A stretch of 36,124 nt of DNA from an uncultured Bacteroidota bacterium (GCA_937920105.1 CALETH010000130.1:1-36124); one strand, 5' to 3'; counted from the first letter of the stretch, positions 24,272 through 33,052 are shown. Notes: generated from the letters alone by a model not told the origin. Numbers and translations: made by a program.

Positions 24272-24341
24272 TAAAAATATGTAATCTTAATATGTAATTT
24301 ATATACTTATGGGTTGGCGGTCAAACAGCGAGATTTAAAAA

Positions 24342-24809
24342 ATGACAATTAGAAAAGGAAATATTAACGATTTGGACAATCTGCAAACATTGTTTGTTGA
24401 TACAATAAACGAAGTTTGTAAAAAAGATTATGACGGTAAACAAATTTCCGTTTGGACAGCAAGTATAGACAATAAAAAGCGTTGGCAAGACATTTTAACT
24501 AATCAATTTGTGTTGGTTGCCGAGCATAAGAACGAAATTGTTGGGTTTGCGACACTTGATAACGGAAACTATCTTGACCTTTTGTATATTCATAAAGATT
24601 ATCAACGACAAGGAATTGCATTTGAACTTTTCATCGAAATTGAGAAAGAAGCTAAGCGACAACGACAAGATATTTTAACATCTGATGTTAGTAAAACTGC
24701 AATACCTTTTTTTGAGAAAGTAGGTTTCAAATTAATAAAGGAACAACGTGTGACAATTAGAGAGTTTGAATTGACGAATTATAAAATGACAAAAACGCTC
24801 CACAATTAA
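24342..24809 (+). CDS. GNAT-family N-acetyltransferase
   Basis: Acetyl-CoA-dependent N-acetyltransferase of 155 residues. It begins 'MTIRKGNINDLDNLQTLFVDTI', has the substrate-side strands 'FVLVAEHKNEIVGFATLDNGNYLDLLYIHKDYQRQGIAFELFIEIEKEA' with the acetyl-CoA pyrophosphate loop Q-R-Q-G-I-A, and ends with the C-terminal strand pair 'TSDVSKTAIPFFEKVGFKLIKEQ'. The acceptor is unknown; relatives act on small molecules or proteins. It lies between two uncommon GC-richer spacers (GGGTTGGCGGTCAAACAGCG before, GCCCGAAGCACTAACATT after) and separates DUF2752 from the DUF4870-like gene, so it may be a recently inserted unit. Confidence 0.87.
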   Translation: MTIRKGNINDLDNLQTLFVDTINEVCKKDYDGKQISVWTASIDNKKRWQDILTNQFVLVAEHKNEIVGFATLDNGNYLDLLYIHKDYQRQGIAFELFIEIEKEAKRQRQDILTSDVSKTAIPFFEKVGFKLIKEQRVTIREFELTNYKMTKTLHN

Positions 24810-24995
24810 ATGCCCGAAGCACTAACATTGCATTGGAACTGACGTTTTCAAATCCATAACCATCAACACTTAAACCATTCTTAGCCTATCATCAGAAATG
24901 AAAGGCTGTATTATTAATAATCACAACATAAATAGTTAATAAAACGACACTATGCAATAGTATTAACAAATAAAACCTGAATATTACAAAAAATT

Positions 24996-25430
24996 ATGAT
25001 AAAAACACATCCTTTTGAATACATACCAGGAGAACATGAAGCAGAAAAAGCATCAAACAGTTATTTGATGTCTTTGATTTCTTTAATAGCAGGGTTGCCA
25101 TTGCCAATAATAAATCTTCTCGCAACATTTTTCTTTTATATTGGTAATAGAAAAGGAACATATTTTGTTCGATGGCATTGTATCCAAGCATTGTTATCGC
25201 AAATTTCTATGTTCTTTATTAACAGTTGCGGATTTTGGTGGACAGTCTCCATTATTTTTTTTGAAGGAACAGTAACTAATATGTATATCGCTTATATTAT
25301 CACCGCAATTATTTTTAATCTTGTTGAATTTATTATGACCATGTACACTGCTGTTCAAACAAGAAAAGGAATTCATGTAGAATGGTGGTCCTACGGCGGT
25401 TTAACACACTTAATTTGTAAAGCACAATAA
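24996..25430 (+). CDS. DUF4870-like integral membrane protein
   Basis: A 144-residue protein with about three or four membrane helices (roughly 24-50, 66-88 and 94-115). The sequence 'YIGNRKGTYFVRWHCIQALLSQISMFF' matches the 'sxFVRxHAxQALN.QI' core of DUF4870/Tic20-like proteins. It may be a small membrane chaperone or transporter relative; function unknown. It ends 13 bases before the M48 protease start, so both are probably expressed together. The 186-base gap upstream (24810-24995) holds the GNAT's 3' spacer and otherwise nothing clear. Confidence 0.75.
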   Translation: MIKTHPFEYIPGEHEAEKASNSYLMSLISLIAGLPLPIINLLATFFFYIGNRKGTYFVRWHCIQALLSQISMFFINSCGFWWTVSIIFFEGTVTNMYIAYIITAIIFNLVEFIMTMYTAVQTRKGIHVEWWSYGGLTHLICKAQ

Positions 25431-25443
25431 AAAAATTCACACT

Positions 25444-26250
25444 ATGAAATACAAAGTAACACTTTTAGAAAGCGTAATTATGGTTACGCTTTTTTTTGCT
25501 TTATGGTTCGGACTCTCCAATATTAATTGGGTAAAAATATTGAACGTTCAAGAAACCAAAGATACAACAGAAGAAAAATTAGGAGATTTGTTTTGGGAAT
25601 TTCTTCAACAATCACAAAAAGAAAATACCAATCCAATTGTTGTGAATGCTCTTGATACTATTGTAACAGCACTGTGTTCAAAAAATTCTATCGAAAGAGA
25701 ATTTATCAAAGTTCATATTTTAGAAAAAGATGAAGTGAATGCTTTTGCTTTACCAAACGGACATGTTATTGTTTACACCGGATTGATAAAAGAATCTGAA
25801 AATTATGAAGAACTCAGCGGAGTTCTTGCTCACGAAATTGTTCATATCACCCATCGTCACGTTATGAAAAAATTGGTGAAAGAATTTGGACTTTCTGTAT
25901 TGCTTTCAATGATTGGTGGAAATAGCGGTACGCAAATAGTGAAAGAAGCAGTATCAACACTTTCTTCTTCTGCGTTTGATAGAAAATTAGAAAAAGAAGC
26001 AGATATTGTTGCAGTAGATTATTTAGTGAGTGCTCGCATAAATCCGGAACCATTCGCGGATTTTCTTTATAGAATGTCCACCGAAGAACCAGAGTTGCTA
26101 AAAAACTTATCGTGGATAAGCACGCATCCGGATTCTGAAGAACGAGCAAAATATATTCTTGAATATAGCAAGAAGAAAAAAACACGTTATAAATCTGTAT
26201 TATCTGAAAAAACGTGGGATGATGTGCAAGAAGAATTATCAAATGAATAA
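25444..26250 (+). CDS. M48-family zinc metalloprotease
   Basis: Membrane-anchored zinc protease of 268 residues. An N-terminal helix (about 8-25) anchors it; the catalytic domain has the zinc motif 'HEIVH' (His130, Glu131, His134) and the third ligand region 'KLEKEADIVAVDYL' with Glu183 and Asp187 (ExxxD). 'NAFALPNGHVIVYTGLI' is the usual M48 strand before it, and 'STHPDSEERAKYI' is the conserved tail ('THPxxxxR'). These features fit the Oma1/BepA-like group that degrades damaged envelope proteins. No TPR domain is present. The gene ends 38 bases before the methyltransferase. Confidence 0.92.
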   Translation: MKYKVTLLESVIMVTLFFALWFGLSNINWVKILNVQETKDTTEEKLGDLFWEFLQQSQKENTNPIVVNALDTIVTALCSKNSIEREFIKVHILEKDEVNAFALPNGHVIVYTGLIKESENYEELSGVLAHEIVHITHRHVMKKLVKEFGLSVLLSMIGGNSGTQIVKEAVSTLSSSAFDRKLEKEADIVAVDYLVSARINPEPFADFLYRMSTEEPELLKNLSWISTHPDSEERAKYILEYSKKKKTRYKSVLSEKTWDDVQEELSNE

Positions 26251-26288
26251 AAGTTGTATATTGTAGGGTCATTCATACTTTTTAAACA

Positions 26289-27176
26289 ATGGAAACATTC
26301 GGAAATACACAACATAAAATTATTCATGGTGATGCTGTACAAGCGTTAACCGTAATTTCTGATAATTCAGTGGATTTAATTTTTGCTGACCCACCTTATA
26401 ATATCGGCAAAAATTTTAATGGACATAAAGATAAATGGGAAACCGAAGAAGAGTATTTGAATTGGTGTTATAAGTGGCTTGACCTTTGTATTCAAAAACT
26501 CAAACCCAATGGCAGTTTGTATGTTATGACTGCAACACAGTTCATGCCTTTTTTCGATATATATCTTCGCAAAAAACTTCACATACTTTCTCGGCTTGTA
26601 TGGTATTATGATAGTTCTGGTGTTCAAGCAAAAAAATATTATGGTTCAATGTATGAACCAATTTTATTTTGTGTAAAAGATAAAAATAACTATACGTTTA
26701 ATACGGATAATATTTTAGTAGAAGCAAAAACCGGTGCAAAACGTAAACTAATTGATTATCGAAAAACAGTTCCCACAGTGTACAATTCAGAAAAAGTTCC
26801 CGGAAATGTTTGGGAATTTCCGAGAGTTCGTTATCGTATGGAAGAATATGAAAATCATCCCACACAAAAACCCATTGCGTTACTTGAAAGAATAATAAAA
26901 GCAAGTTCAAATGAAAATGATTTGGTGATGGACCCTTTTTCTGGAACATTTACAACATGTTTTGTTGCAAAACAACTCGGAAGAAATTCCATTGGTATTG
27001 AATTGCAAGAAGAATATGTAAAAATTGGATTAAGAAGGTTGCAATTAGCAAATGAATTTAAAGGAGAAAAATTACAAAAAGAAGTTCGCACATTTGAAAC
27101 ACAAAAATTAGCAACGGTACATACATTAAAATTATTTGAAGATTCGAATGGAAAATATATTCACGGCAAACATTGA
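26289..27176 (+). CDS. Type II DNA methyltransferase (N6-adenine, YhdJ-like, predicted ATGCAT)
   Basis: Modification enzyme of 295 residues. The catalytic motif is 'FADPPYNIGKNF' (32-43, DPPY 34-37) near the N-terminus, and the S-adenosylmethionine-binding motif 'VMDPFSGTFTTCFVAKQLGRNSIGIE' (213-238) near the C-terminus, so it is a beta-class enzyme. Long blocks match what I remember of E. coli YhdJ ('RLVWYYDSSGVQAKKYYGSMYEPIL', 'VEAKTGAKRKLIDYRK', 'KVPGNVWEFPRVRY', 'ENHPTQKP'), which methylates ATGCAT. The specificity is inferred from that likeness, not shown. The 3' end overlaps the next gene by 29 bases; with that gene it forms a restriction-modification pair. Confidence 0.9.
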   Translation: METFGNTQHKIIHGDAVQALTVISDNSVDLIFADPPYNIGKNFNGHKDKWETEEEYLNWCYKWLDLCIQKLKPNGSLYVMTATQFMPFFDIYLRKKLHILSRLVWYYDSSGVQAKKYYGSMYEPILFCVKDKNNYTFNTDNILVEAKTGAKRKLIDYRKTVPTVYNSEKVPGNVWEFPRVRYRMEEYENHPTQKPIALLERIIKASSNENDLVMDPFSGTFTTCFVAKQLGRNSIGIELQEEYVKIGLRRLQLANEFKGEKLQKEVRTFETQKLATVHTLKLFEDSNGKYIHGKH

Positions 27177-28263
27177 AAGAATTTTAGAAAAACATTTTGG
27201 CAAAAATGCCAAAGATATTTTCGAAAAGAGTCAAATAATTCAATACATCAACGAAAAAACTCGTTCAGCAAACAAAGGTTCAAAATCACGTTCAAGTTTT
27301 GCTAATCTCTATGCAATATATGTTATCATTGAAGATTATCTCACCAAGGGTTACGATAAAAAAAGTAATTACTCCAAATATGAAGGTGCATCTTTTGTAA
27401 CATTATTTAAACGCCAAAGAGAATTACCTTTCGGCAGCAAACTTCAAAATCATGCATTGAACAATCGCATGAATTCTGAATTCCAAAAATACTTTCCAAA
27501 CTCTGAATACATTCCAATACTTCGCAATCTTGAAACCAATCGTTATTGGTTCAACGAAAATTTGTTAAAAATAAAAATTGGTAAAACATCTTTCAATATT
27601 TCAAAAGCAATTATTGAAATTATTGATGAGTATGTAAAAACAAAACAGGATGCTTTTCAACGTTTTGTACAATCATGTGAAGAACTTCAACAAATAGGAA
27701 AAACATCACCAAAAAAAGTTGAAGAATTTATCATTAGTTTACTTGCCCAAAATGTTGATGCACGGCTTTTTGAAATTGTCAGTTATTCCATTCTCAAATA
27801 TTATTATCATGACCAACAAATTATTTGGGGTTTTGAAATGGATAAACTTACTAAAGAAAATCTAAAACTTTACAAAACTGGAAGAACGAATGCCAATGAT
27901 GGTGGTATTGATTTTGTGATGAAACCACTTGGCAGATTTTTTCAAGTAACAGAAACTTTAGATTTCAAAAAATATTTTCTTGATATCGATAAAATTCAAA
28001 AATATCCAATTACCTTTGTCATTAAATCCACTGAATCCACAAAAGACCTTTTAAAGAAAATTCGTGATAACGCAAACAAAACGTATTCAATTAAATCTAT
28101 TGTTGATAAATACATAGATTGCATTGAAGAAGTGATAAATATTCCAATACTTATTGAACGATTTAGAAATACGATAAAGCAAAATTATCTCAACAAAATT
28201 TTAGATGAAATAATTATCCAAAGTAAAGTTGAGTTTAATTATGAAGAAGAGGATGATGAATAG
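27148..28263 (+). CDS. Putative type II restriction endonuclease
   Basis: A 371-residue protein encoded next to and overlapping the methyltransferase, as restriction partners usually are. A PD-(D/E)xK-like site is suggested by Glu209 in 'ARLFEIVSYSIL', Asp255 in 'NDGGIDFVM' and the 'FFQVTET' strand (264-270); the usual Lys is replaced by Thr268, so the assignment is weaker than for the methyltransferase. The N-terminal part ('KHFGKNAKDIFEKSQIIQYINEKTRSANKGSKSRSSFANLYAIYVIIEDYL') resembles a recurrent restriction-enzyme leader, but I cannot name the family. I start it at the ATG at 27148; a TTG at 27136 is less likely. The gene itself holds an ATGCAT at 27452-27457, which would be protected only when methylated. 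Confidence 0.7.
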   Translation: MENIFTANIERILEKHFGKNAKDIFEKSQIIQYINEKTRSANKGSKSRSSFANLYAIYVIIEDYLTKGYDKKSNYSKYEGASFVTLFKRQRELPFGSKLQNHALNNRMNSEFQKYFPNSEYIPILRNLETNRYWFNENLLKIKIGKTSFNISKAIIEIIDEYVKTKQDAFQRFVQSCEELQQIGKTSPKKVEEFIISLLAQNVDARLFEIVSYSILKYYYHDQQIIWGFEMDKLTKENLKLYKTGRTNANDGGIDFVMKPLGRFFQVTETLDFKKYFLDIDKIQKYPITFVIKSTESTKDLLKKIRDNANKTYSIKSIVDKYIDCIEEVINIPILIERFRNTIKQNYLNKILDEIIIQSKVEFNYEEEDDE

Positions 28264-28280
28264 TTTAAAAATATTCGAAT

Positions 28281-30449
28281 ATGAACATCCTCTTTCACAC
28301 ACCGTTTTATATAATCCTTCTTTGCATTATTTCTGCTATAGGAATTTCTTTTTTTGTTTATCGTTATACAATTCCACCAGTTTCTTCTGCAAAAAGATAT
28401 ATACTTATTTTTTTACGAAGTATTGCATTATCATTATTGCTTTTATTATTATGTGAACCTCTTCTCACCATGTTTTCCACCTCTGTCGTAAAACCGTCCG
28501 TTACTATTCTTGTTGATAATTCATTCAGCATGTCTCTTACCGATGCAACGGGAAATCGTGAACAACAACTGCGTTCATTGATTTCTCATTCATCATTAAA
28601 AAAATTCTCTTCGGTTGCAGATATCAATTATTATTCTTTTTCTCAAAAAGTAAAACCATTACAAATGGATTCACTTCTTATAAACGGAACAACAACGGAT
28701 ATTTCTTCTGCATTACATTTTATAAAAGAAAAATCTGCAACCAACGTACAATCAATTGTCTTATTAAGTGATGGAAACTATAATACAGGAGTAAATCCTT
28801 TATATCAGGCAGAACGTTCATCAATTCCAATTTTTACTGTTGGTATTGGAGATTCTACCGAACAAAAAGATATTGCTGTTCAAAAAATGTTTGTTAATTC
28901 TATCGGATATGTTGAATCCAAAATTCCTGTGGATGCAACAATAAAGGTGAGCGGTTTTGCAAATCAAAAACTCACAGTATCATTATTAGAAGATGGAAAA
29001 TCTATTGCACAACAAACCATCACTCTTTCTTCACAAAATACAATAATAGAATATCCACTACAATTTTCGTACGTTCCAAAAAAAGAAGGAACGAAAAAAT
29101 TAAGTGTTCGAGTTTCTTCTTTACAAAATGAAATCACAGAAAAAAACAATACAAAATCTTCTGTTATCAAAATTTTGAAAATGAAAATGAAAGTTGTAAT
29201 TGTTGCTGGTGCACCAAGCCCGGATGTTTCTGCAATAGAACAATCTTTACAACGAGATAATAATATTGAATCAACAGTTTTTCTTCAAAAAAATGATGGA
29301 ACGTTATTTACCATTCAAAATTCTCAACAAATCACAAATTTTTTGCAAACACTTTCTCAAAGTGATTGTATTATTTTATGTGGTTATCCAAACAATGCAA
29401 CAACAAATTCACTTCAACTCATTGCTGATGTTGTAAAAAAACGTTCGTTACCAATTTTTTTTGTTGATGGTAGAACAGTGAATGTACAAAAACTTCGCAC
29501 TATAGAATCATTATTACCCTTTACTATTATAAAAGATAAAACAACGGAACAAGAAGTTTTTGCATCAATTCCCAAAAAGCAACAAGAACACATTTTAAAC
29601 AAAATAGAAAGCAATGAGTTTTCCGTGTGGGAAAAACTCCCGCCGATTTTTTCTTCATTTTCTATTTATAAAACAAAACCGGAAGCAACACTTCTTGCTT
29701 CAACAAAAATTCAAAACATCACCATACAAAATCCGTTAATCGTTGCACGCAATATCAATAACACAAAATCCTTCGCTGTGCTGGGATACGGAATTTATCG
29801 ATGGAAACTTTTAGCAAGTAATTCTCAAGAGACATCAGATTTTTTTAATGCATGGATTTCTAACACAATTCGTTGGCTTACTACACGAGAACAATCTCAG
29901 CAATTTCGAGTAGAACCAAGTGCAGAAACATTTACACAGGGTGAGCCAGTTGAGTTTACTGCTCAAGTGTATAATGAAAATTATCAACCGGTAGAAAATG
30001 CAGAAGTGCAACTCACAGCAAAATCGCTTTCAACACAGCAGCAGTATGAAATGCAATTTTCTTCTCTTGGCAGTGGAAGATATGAGGGAAGTTTTGAAAA
30101 TTTACCCGAAGGTGAGTATTCCTACAAAGCAACTGGATTGTACAATAATAAAAGTATAGAAAGTGGAGAAGGAAGGTTTTCTGTTGGTGAGCAATCTATA
30201 GAATTTTTGGATACAAAAATGAACATCTCCACATTGCGGCAAATTGCTGATGTTTCCGGAGGGAAATATTATTCTGTTGCAGAATTTGAAAAACTCATTG
30301 ATGCAGTTTCTGTATTGCAAACAATGAAACCGCAAGAACACACTGCACATTCAGAATTTGAATTATGGAATCTTTCTTCGGTACTTTCCGTAATAGTTCT
30401 TATATTTAGTGTTGAATGGTTTTTAAGAAAAAAAAGTGGAATGTTGTAA
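28281..30449 (+). CDS. VWA-domain membrane protein
   Basis: A 722-residue inner-membrane protein. Two N-terminal helices (about 8-27 and 40-65) are followed by a von Willebrand A-like domain with the MIDAS motif 'LVDNSFSMS' (Asp79, Ser81, Ser83), 'GTTTDISSAL' and 'LLSDGNYN'. A beta-rich middle (about 205-300), a glutamine-amidotransferase-like region (about 305-420), Ig-like strands (about 545-650) and a C-terminal helix (about 697-713) follow. This arrangement is found in Bacteroidota genes related to the Bat and BatA-like proteins. It may organise a periplasmic complex with metal-dependent adhesion. It starts 17 bases after the restriction gene and ends 5 bases before rnhA, so it probably shares a transcript with rnhA. 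Confidence 0.8.
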   Translation: MNILFHTPFYIILLCIISAIGISFFVYRYTIPPVSSAKRYILIFLRSIALSLLLLLLCEPLLTMFSTSVVKPSVTILVDNSFSMSLTDATGNREQQLRSLISHSSLKKFSSVADINYYSFSQKVKPLQMDSLLINGTTTDISSALHFIKEKSATNVQSIVLLSDGNYNTGVNPLYQAERSSIPIFTVGIGDSTEQKDIAVQKMFVNSIGYVESKIPVDATIKVSGFANQKLTVSLLEDGKSIAQQTITLSSQNTIIEYPLQFSYVPKKEGTKKLSVRVSSLQNEITEKNNTKSSVIKILKMKMKVVIVAGAPSPDVSAIEQSLQRDNNIESTVFLQKNDGTLFTIQNSQQITNFLQTLSQSDCIILCGYPNNATTNSLQLIADVVKKRSLPIFFVDGRTVNVQKLRTIESLLPFTIIKDKTTEQEVFASIPKKQQEHILNKIESNEFSVWEKLPPIFSSFSIYKTKPEATLLASTKIQNITIQNPLIVARNINNTKSFAVLGYGIYRWKLLASNSQETSDFFNAWISNTIRWLTTREQSQQFRVEPSAETFTQGEPVEFTAQVYNENYQPVENAEVQLTAKSLSTQQQYEMQFSSLGSGRYEGSFENLPEGEYSYKATGLYNNKSIESGEGRFSVGEQSIEFLDTKMNISTLRQIADVSGGKYYSVAEFEKLIDAVSVLQTMKPQEHTAHSEFELWNLSSVLSVIVLIFSVEWFLRKKSGML

Positions 30450-30454
30450 AATAA

Positions 30455-30907
30455 ATGAAACAAACAATTACCATTTATTGCGATGGAGCATGTTCGGGAA
30501 ATCAATTTGAAAATAATATTGGTGGATGGGGAGCAATTTTGCAATCAGGAATACACAAAAAAGAAATTTGTGGTGGAGAGCGAAACACCACTAACCAAAG
30601 AATGGAACTGACGGCGTGTATTAAAGCATTAGAATCAATAAAAAAAAATGATGTTGCAATAGAAATCTATTCCGATAGTGCATACCTTATAAATTGTATG
30701 CATCAGCAATGGTATAAAAAGTGGAAAAAAAATGGCTGGAAAAATTCTAAAAAAGAGCCAGTAGAAAATAAAGATTTGTGGGAAAAATTATTATCGTTAG
30801 TAGAACAATTTGAGATTACCTTTCACAAAGTAGAAGGACATAGTGGAGTTGAGTTGAATGAAACTGCTGATGCTTTGGCTCGTAAGGGAATGAAAGAAGC
30901 GAAATAA
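30455..30907 (+). CDS. rnhA: Ribonuclease HI
   Basis: Cuts the RNA strand of RNA-DNA hybrids. The 150-residue protein has the full catalytic set: Asp10 ('IYCDGACSGN'), Glu51 ('NQRMELTA'), Asp74 ('IYSDSAYLIN') and Asp139 ('ETADALARKG'), plus His129 in 'KVEGHSG'. The basic handle ('QQWYKKWKKNGWKNSKKEPVENKDLW') typical of bacterial RNase HI is present. An ATGCAT site occurs inside it at 30698-30703. Length and order of parts are standard. Confidence 0.97.
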   Translation: MKQTITIYCDGACSGNQFENNIGGWGAILQSGIHKKEICGGERNTTNQRMELTACIKALESIKKNDVAIEIYSDSAYLINCMHQQWYKKWKKNGWKNSKKEPVENKDLWEKLLSLVEQFEITFHKVEGHSGVELNETADALARKGMKEAK

Positions 30908-30936
30908 AAAATCATTAAAATAAAATTATATCTTGT

Positions 30937-31548
30937 ATGAAAAAAAACTTTGTTACCGTTGCAGGAAATATTGGTTCGGGGAAATCCTCACTCACCAATC
31001 TCATCGCACAACACTATCAATGGAAACCCTATTATGAATCCGTTGATGATAATCCTTATCTCGCCGATTTTTATGGAGATATGAAACAATGGTCGTTTCA
31101 TCTCCAAGTGTATTTTCTTTCGCACAGATTTCAAACACATAAAAAAATTGTAGAATCAAAAGAATCTGTTATTCAAGACCGTTCCATTTATGAAGATGCA
31201 GAAATTTTTGCACGCAATCTTCACGAAATCGGAAATATGGATAAACGCAATTACGAAAATTATCTCGCACTTTATAAAGTGATGACAGACTATTTACAAC
31301 CACCAGATTTAATGATTTATCTCAAAGCAGATATTAATACATTAAAAAAACAAATTGCAAAACGCGGACGTTCCTACGAACAAAACATCAAACAAGAATA
31401 TTTAGAACAACTTAATGACCACTACGAAACGTGGATTAACGATTACAAACTTGGAAAACTTCTCATTATCGAAAGTGATGATATAGATTTTGTTCACAAC
31501 AAAAAAGATTTTGAAAATATTATTATCAAAGTAGAAGAATATTTATAA
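30937..31548 (+). CDS. Deoxynucleoside kinase (dGK/dCK family)
   Basis: Phosphorylates a deoxynucleoside in the salvage pathway. The 203-residue protein has a P-loop 'GNIGSGKSS' (10-18), the catalytic base Glu34 in 'ESVDDNPYLADFYGD', the substrate-binding 'QDRSIYEDAEIFA' (80-92, DRS) and a lid 'KRGRSYEQNI'. 'MKQWSFHLQVYFLSHRF' is the usual helix of the dNK family. Substrate preference (dA, dG or dC) cannot be told from sequence alone. Confidence 0.92.
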   Translation: MKKNFVTVAGNIGSGKSSLTNLIAQHYQWKPYYESVDDNPYLADFYGDMKQWSFHLQVYFLSHRFQTHKKIVESKESVIQDRSIYEDAEIFARNLHEIGNMDKRNYENYLALYKVMTDYLQPPDLMIYLKADINTLKKQIAKRGRSYEQNIKQEYLEQLNDHYETWINDYKLGKLLIIESDDIDFVHNKKDFENIIIKVEEYL

Positions 31549-31556
31549 CAATTATT

Positions 31557-31634
31557 ACCCCTCCTTTTAGGAGGGGCTGGGGTGGTCATAAATTAAAAAA
31601 CGACCACCCTTTTATTCACTCCTATAAGGAGGGA
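31557..31634. repeat. Composite palindromic repeat, family E (CCCCTCC/GGTGGTC)
   Basis: Three stems in a row: CCCCTCCT/AGGAGGGG (31558-31576), GGGTGGTC/GACCACCC (31580-31609) and CTCCT/AGGAG (31619-31631). The string GGAGGGGCTGGGGTGGTC is a repeat I recall from other genomes of this phylum. It lies between the deoxynucleoside kinase and dnaB; its last AGGAGGG lies about 16 bases before the dnaB start, probably too far to be the ribosome-binding site. Confidence 0.8.
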
Positions 31635-31648
31635 AATTACAAATTATT

Positions 31649-33052
31649 ATGTCAGAACCAAATAAAATACCAGAAGGACGTACACCACCACAAGCAGTTG
31701 AAACAGAAATGTCTGTTCTCGGAGCAATGTTGTTAGAAAAAAATGCTATTGCCCGAGTGTTAGAAATTATGGATGATTCTGCGTTTTATAAACCAGCACA
31801 TCAAAAAATATTTCAAGCAGTAATTTCATTGTTCGAAAAAAATGAAGCAGTAGATTCCATCACCCTTGCTGAAGAACTCCGCCGGCGCGGAACATTGGAA
31901 GAAGTTGGCGGTATTCAATACATTTCAGATTTGACGTATCGTGTAACATCCGCAGCCAATGTTGAATATCATGCAAAAATTGTTTTGGAAAAATCTCTCC
32001 TTCGTAATCTCATTACTGCAAGTTCGGAAATAACCAGCCGCGCATTTAATGAAGCTGAAGATGCGTTGGATTTATTAGATGATGCTGAACAAAAAATATT
32101 TCAGATTTCCGAAAAACGTTTGAAAAAAAGTTTTCTCCCAATGCGAGAAGCAGTTTTTTCTACCATGGAAATGTTAGAAAGTGTTCACGGAAAACACAGC
32201 GGAATTACCGGAGTTGCTTCCGGATTTACTCAATTAGATAATCTCACCGGTGGATTTCAACCATCAGATTTAATTATTGTGGCGGCACGTCCCAGTATGG
32301 GAAAAACAGCATTCGTACTTTCTGCGGCACGCAATGCTGCTATTGACCACAATACTCCGATTGCATTTTTTAGTGTAGAAATGTCCGCACAACAATTAGT
32401 GTTGCGTCTTATTTGTGCAGAAGCACGAGTTAATGCACATACCGTACGGACAGGAAGATTGCCAGAAGATGAATGGAAAAAATTAAGTACAACAATTGGG
32501 AAATTGTATCAAGCAAAAATTTTTATTGATGATACACCCGCATTAGGAGTATTAGAAATTCGTGCCAAGGCAAGACGTTTAAAAGCAGAACACAATATTG
32601 GTTTAGTAATTGTAGATTATTTACAACTCATGCAAGGTCCAAGAAACGTACAAAGCCGTGAGCAAGAAATTTCTATTATTTCGCGTTCATTGAAAGCACT
32701 TGCAAAAGAATTACAAATTCCGGTGATTGCACTTTCGCAGTTGAATAGAGCAGTAGAATCCCGTACAGATAAACGACCAATGTTAGCAGATTTGAGAGAA
32801 TCTGGAGCGATTGAACAAGATGCTGACGTTGTTTTGTTTATTCACCGTCCAGAAAAATATGGAATTGAAACAGAAAAAGATAAATCGACAAAAGGTATTG
32901 CAGAAATTATTATCGGAAAACAACGTAACGGACCAACCGGAGAAGTTGAGTTAGCATTTGTGAATGAATATGCACGATTTGAAAATCTCGCTTTCCCAAC
33001 ATTTGATGGATATGTTCCGCCGCCATCACAAAATAATGATATAGCATTTTAA
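31649..33052 (+). CDS. dnaB: Replicative DNA helicase DnaB
   Basis: Hexameric helicase that unwinds DNA at the replication fork. The 467-residue protein has the N-terminal DnaB domain ('PPQAVETEMSVLGAMLLEKNAI', 13-34), a linker region, and the RecA-like domain with Walker A 'ARPSMGKTA' (213-221), 'FFSVEMSAQQLVLRL' and Walker B 'LVIVDYLQLM'. 'DLRESGAIEQDADVV' and 'IIGKQRNGPTGEVELAF' are the family's late motifs. It has no intein. The stop overlaps the half copy of palindrome family D. Confidence 0.97.
   Translation: MSEPNKIPEGRTPPQAVETEMSVLGAMLLEKNAIARVLEIMDDSAFYKPAHQKIFQAVISLFEKNEAVDSITLAEELRRRGTLEEVGGIQYISDLTYRVTSAANVEYHAKIVLEKSLLRNLITASSEITSRAFNEAEDALDLLDDAEQKIFQISEKRLKKSFLPMREAVFSTMEMLESVHGKHSGITGVASGFTQLDNLTGGFQPSDLIIVAARPSMGKTAFVLSAARNAAIDHNTPIAFFSVEMSAQQLVLRLICAEARVNAHTVRTGRLPEDEWKKLSTTIGKLYQAKIFIDDTPALGVLEIRAKARRLKAEHNIGLVIVDYLQLMQGPRNVQSREQEISIISRSLKALAKELQIPVIALSQLNRAVESRTDKRPMLADLRESGAIEQDADVVLFIHRPEKYGIETEKDKSTKGIAEIIIGKQRNGPTGEVELAFVNEYARFENLAFPTFDGYVPPPSQNNDIAF

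Noticed and set aside
24810..24842. Integron attC site after the GNAT gene
   Set aside because: ACTAAC resembles part of an attC core, but I could not find a matching GTTRRRY core with complementary arms; kept only as a cassette-like flank.
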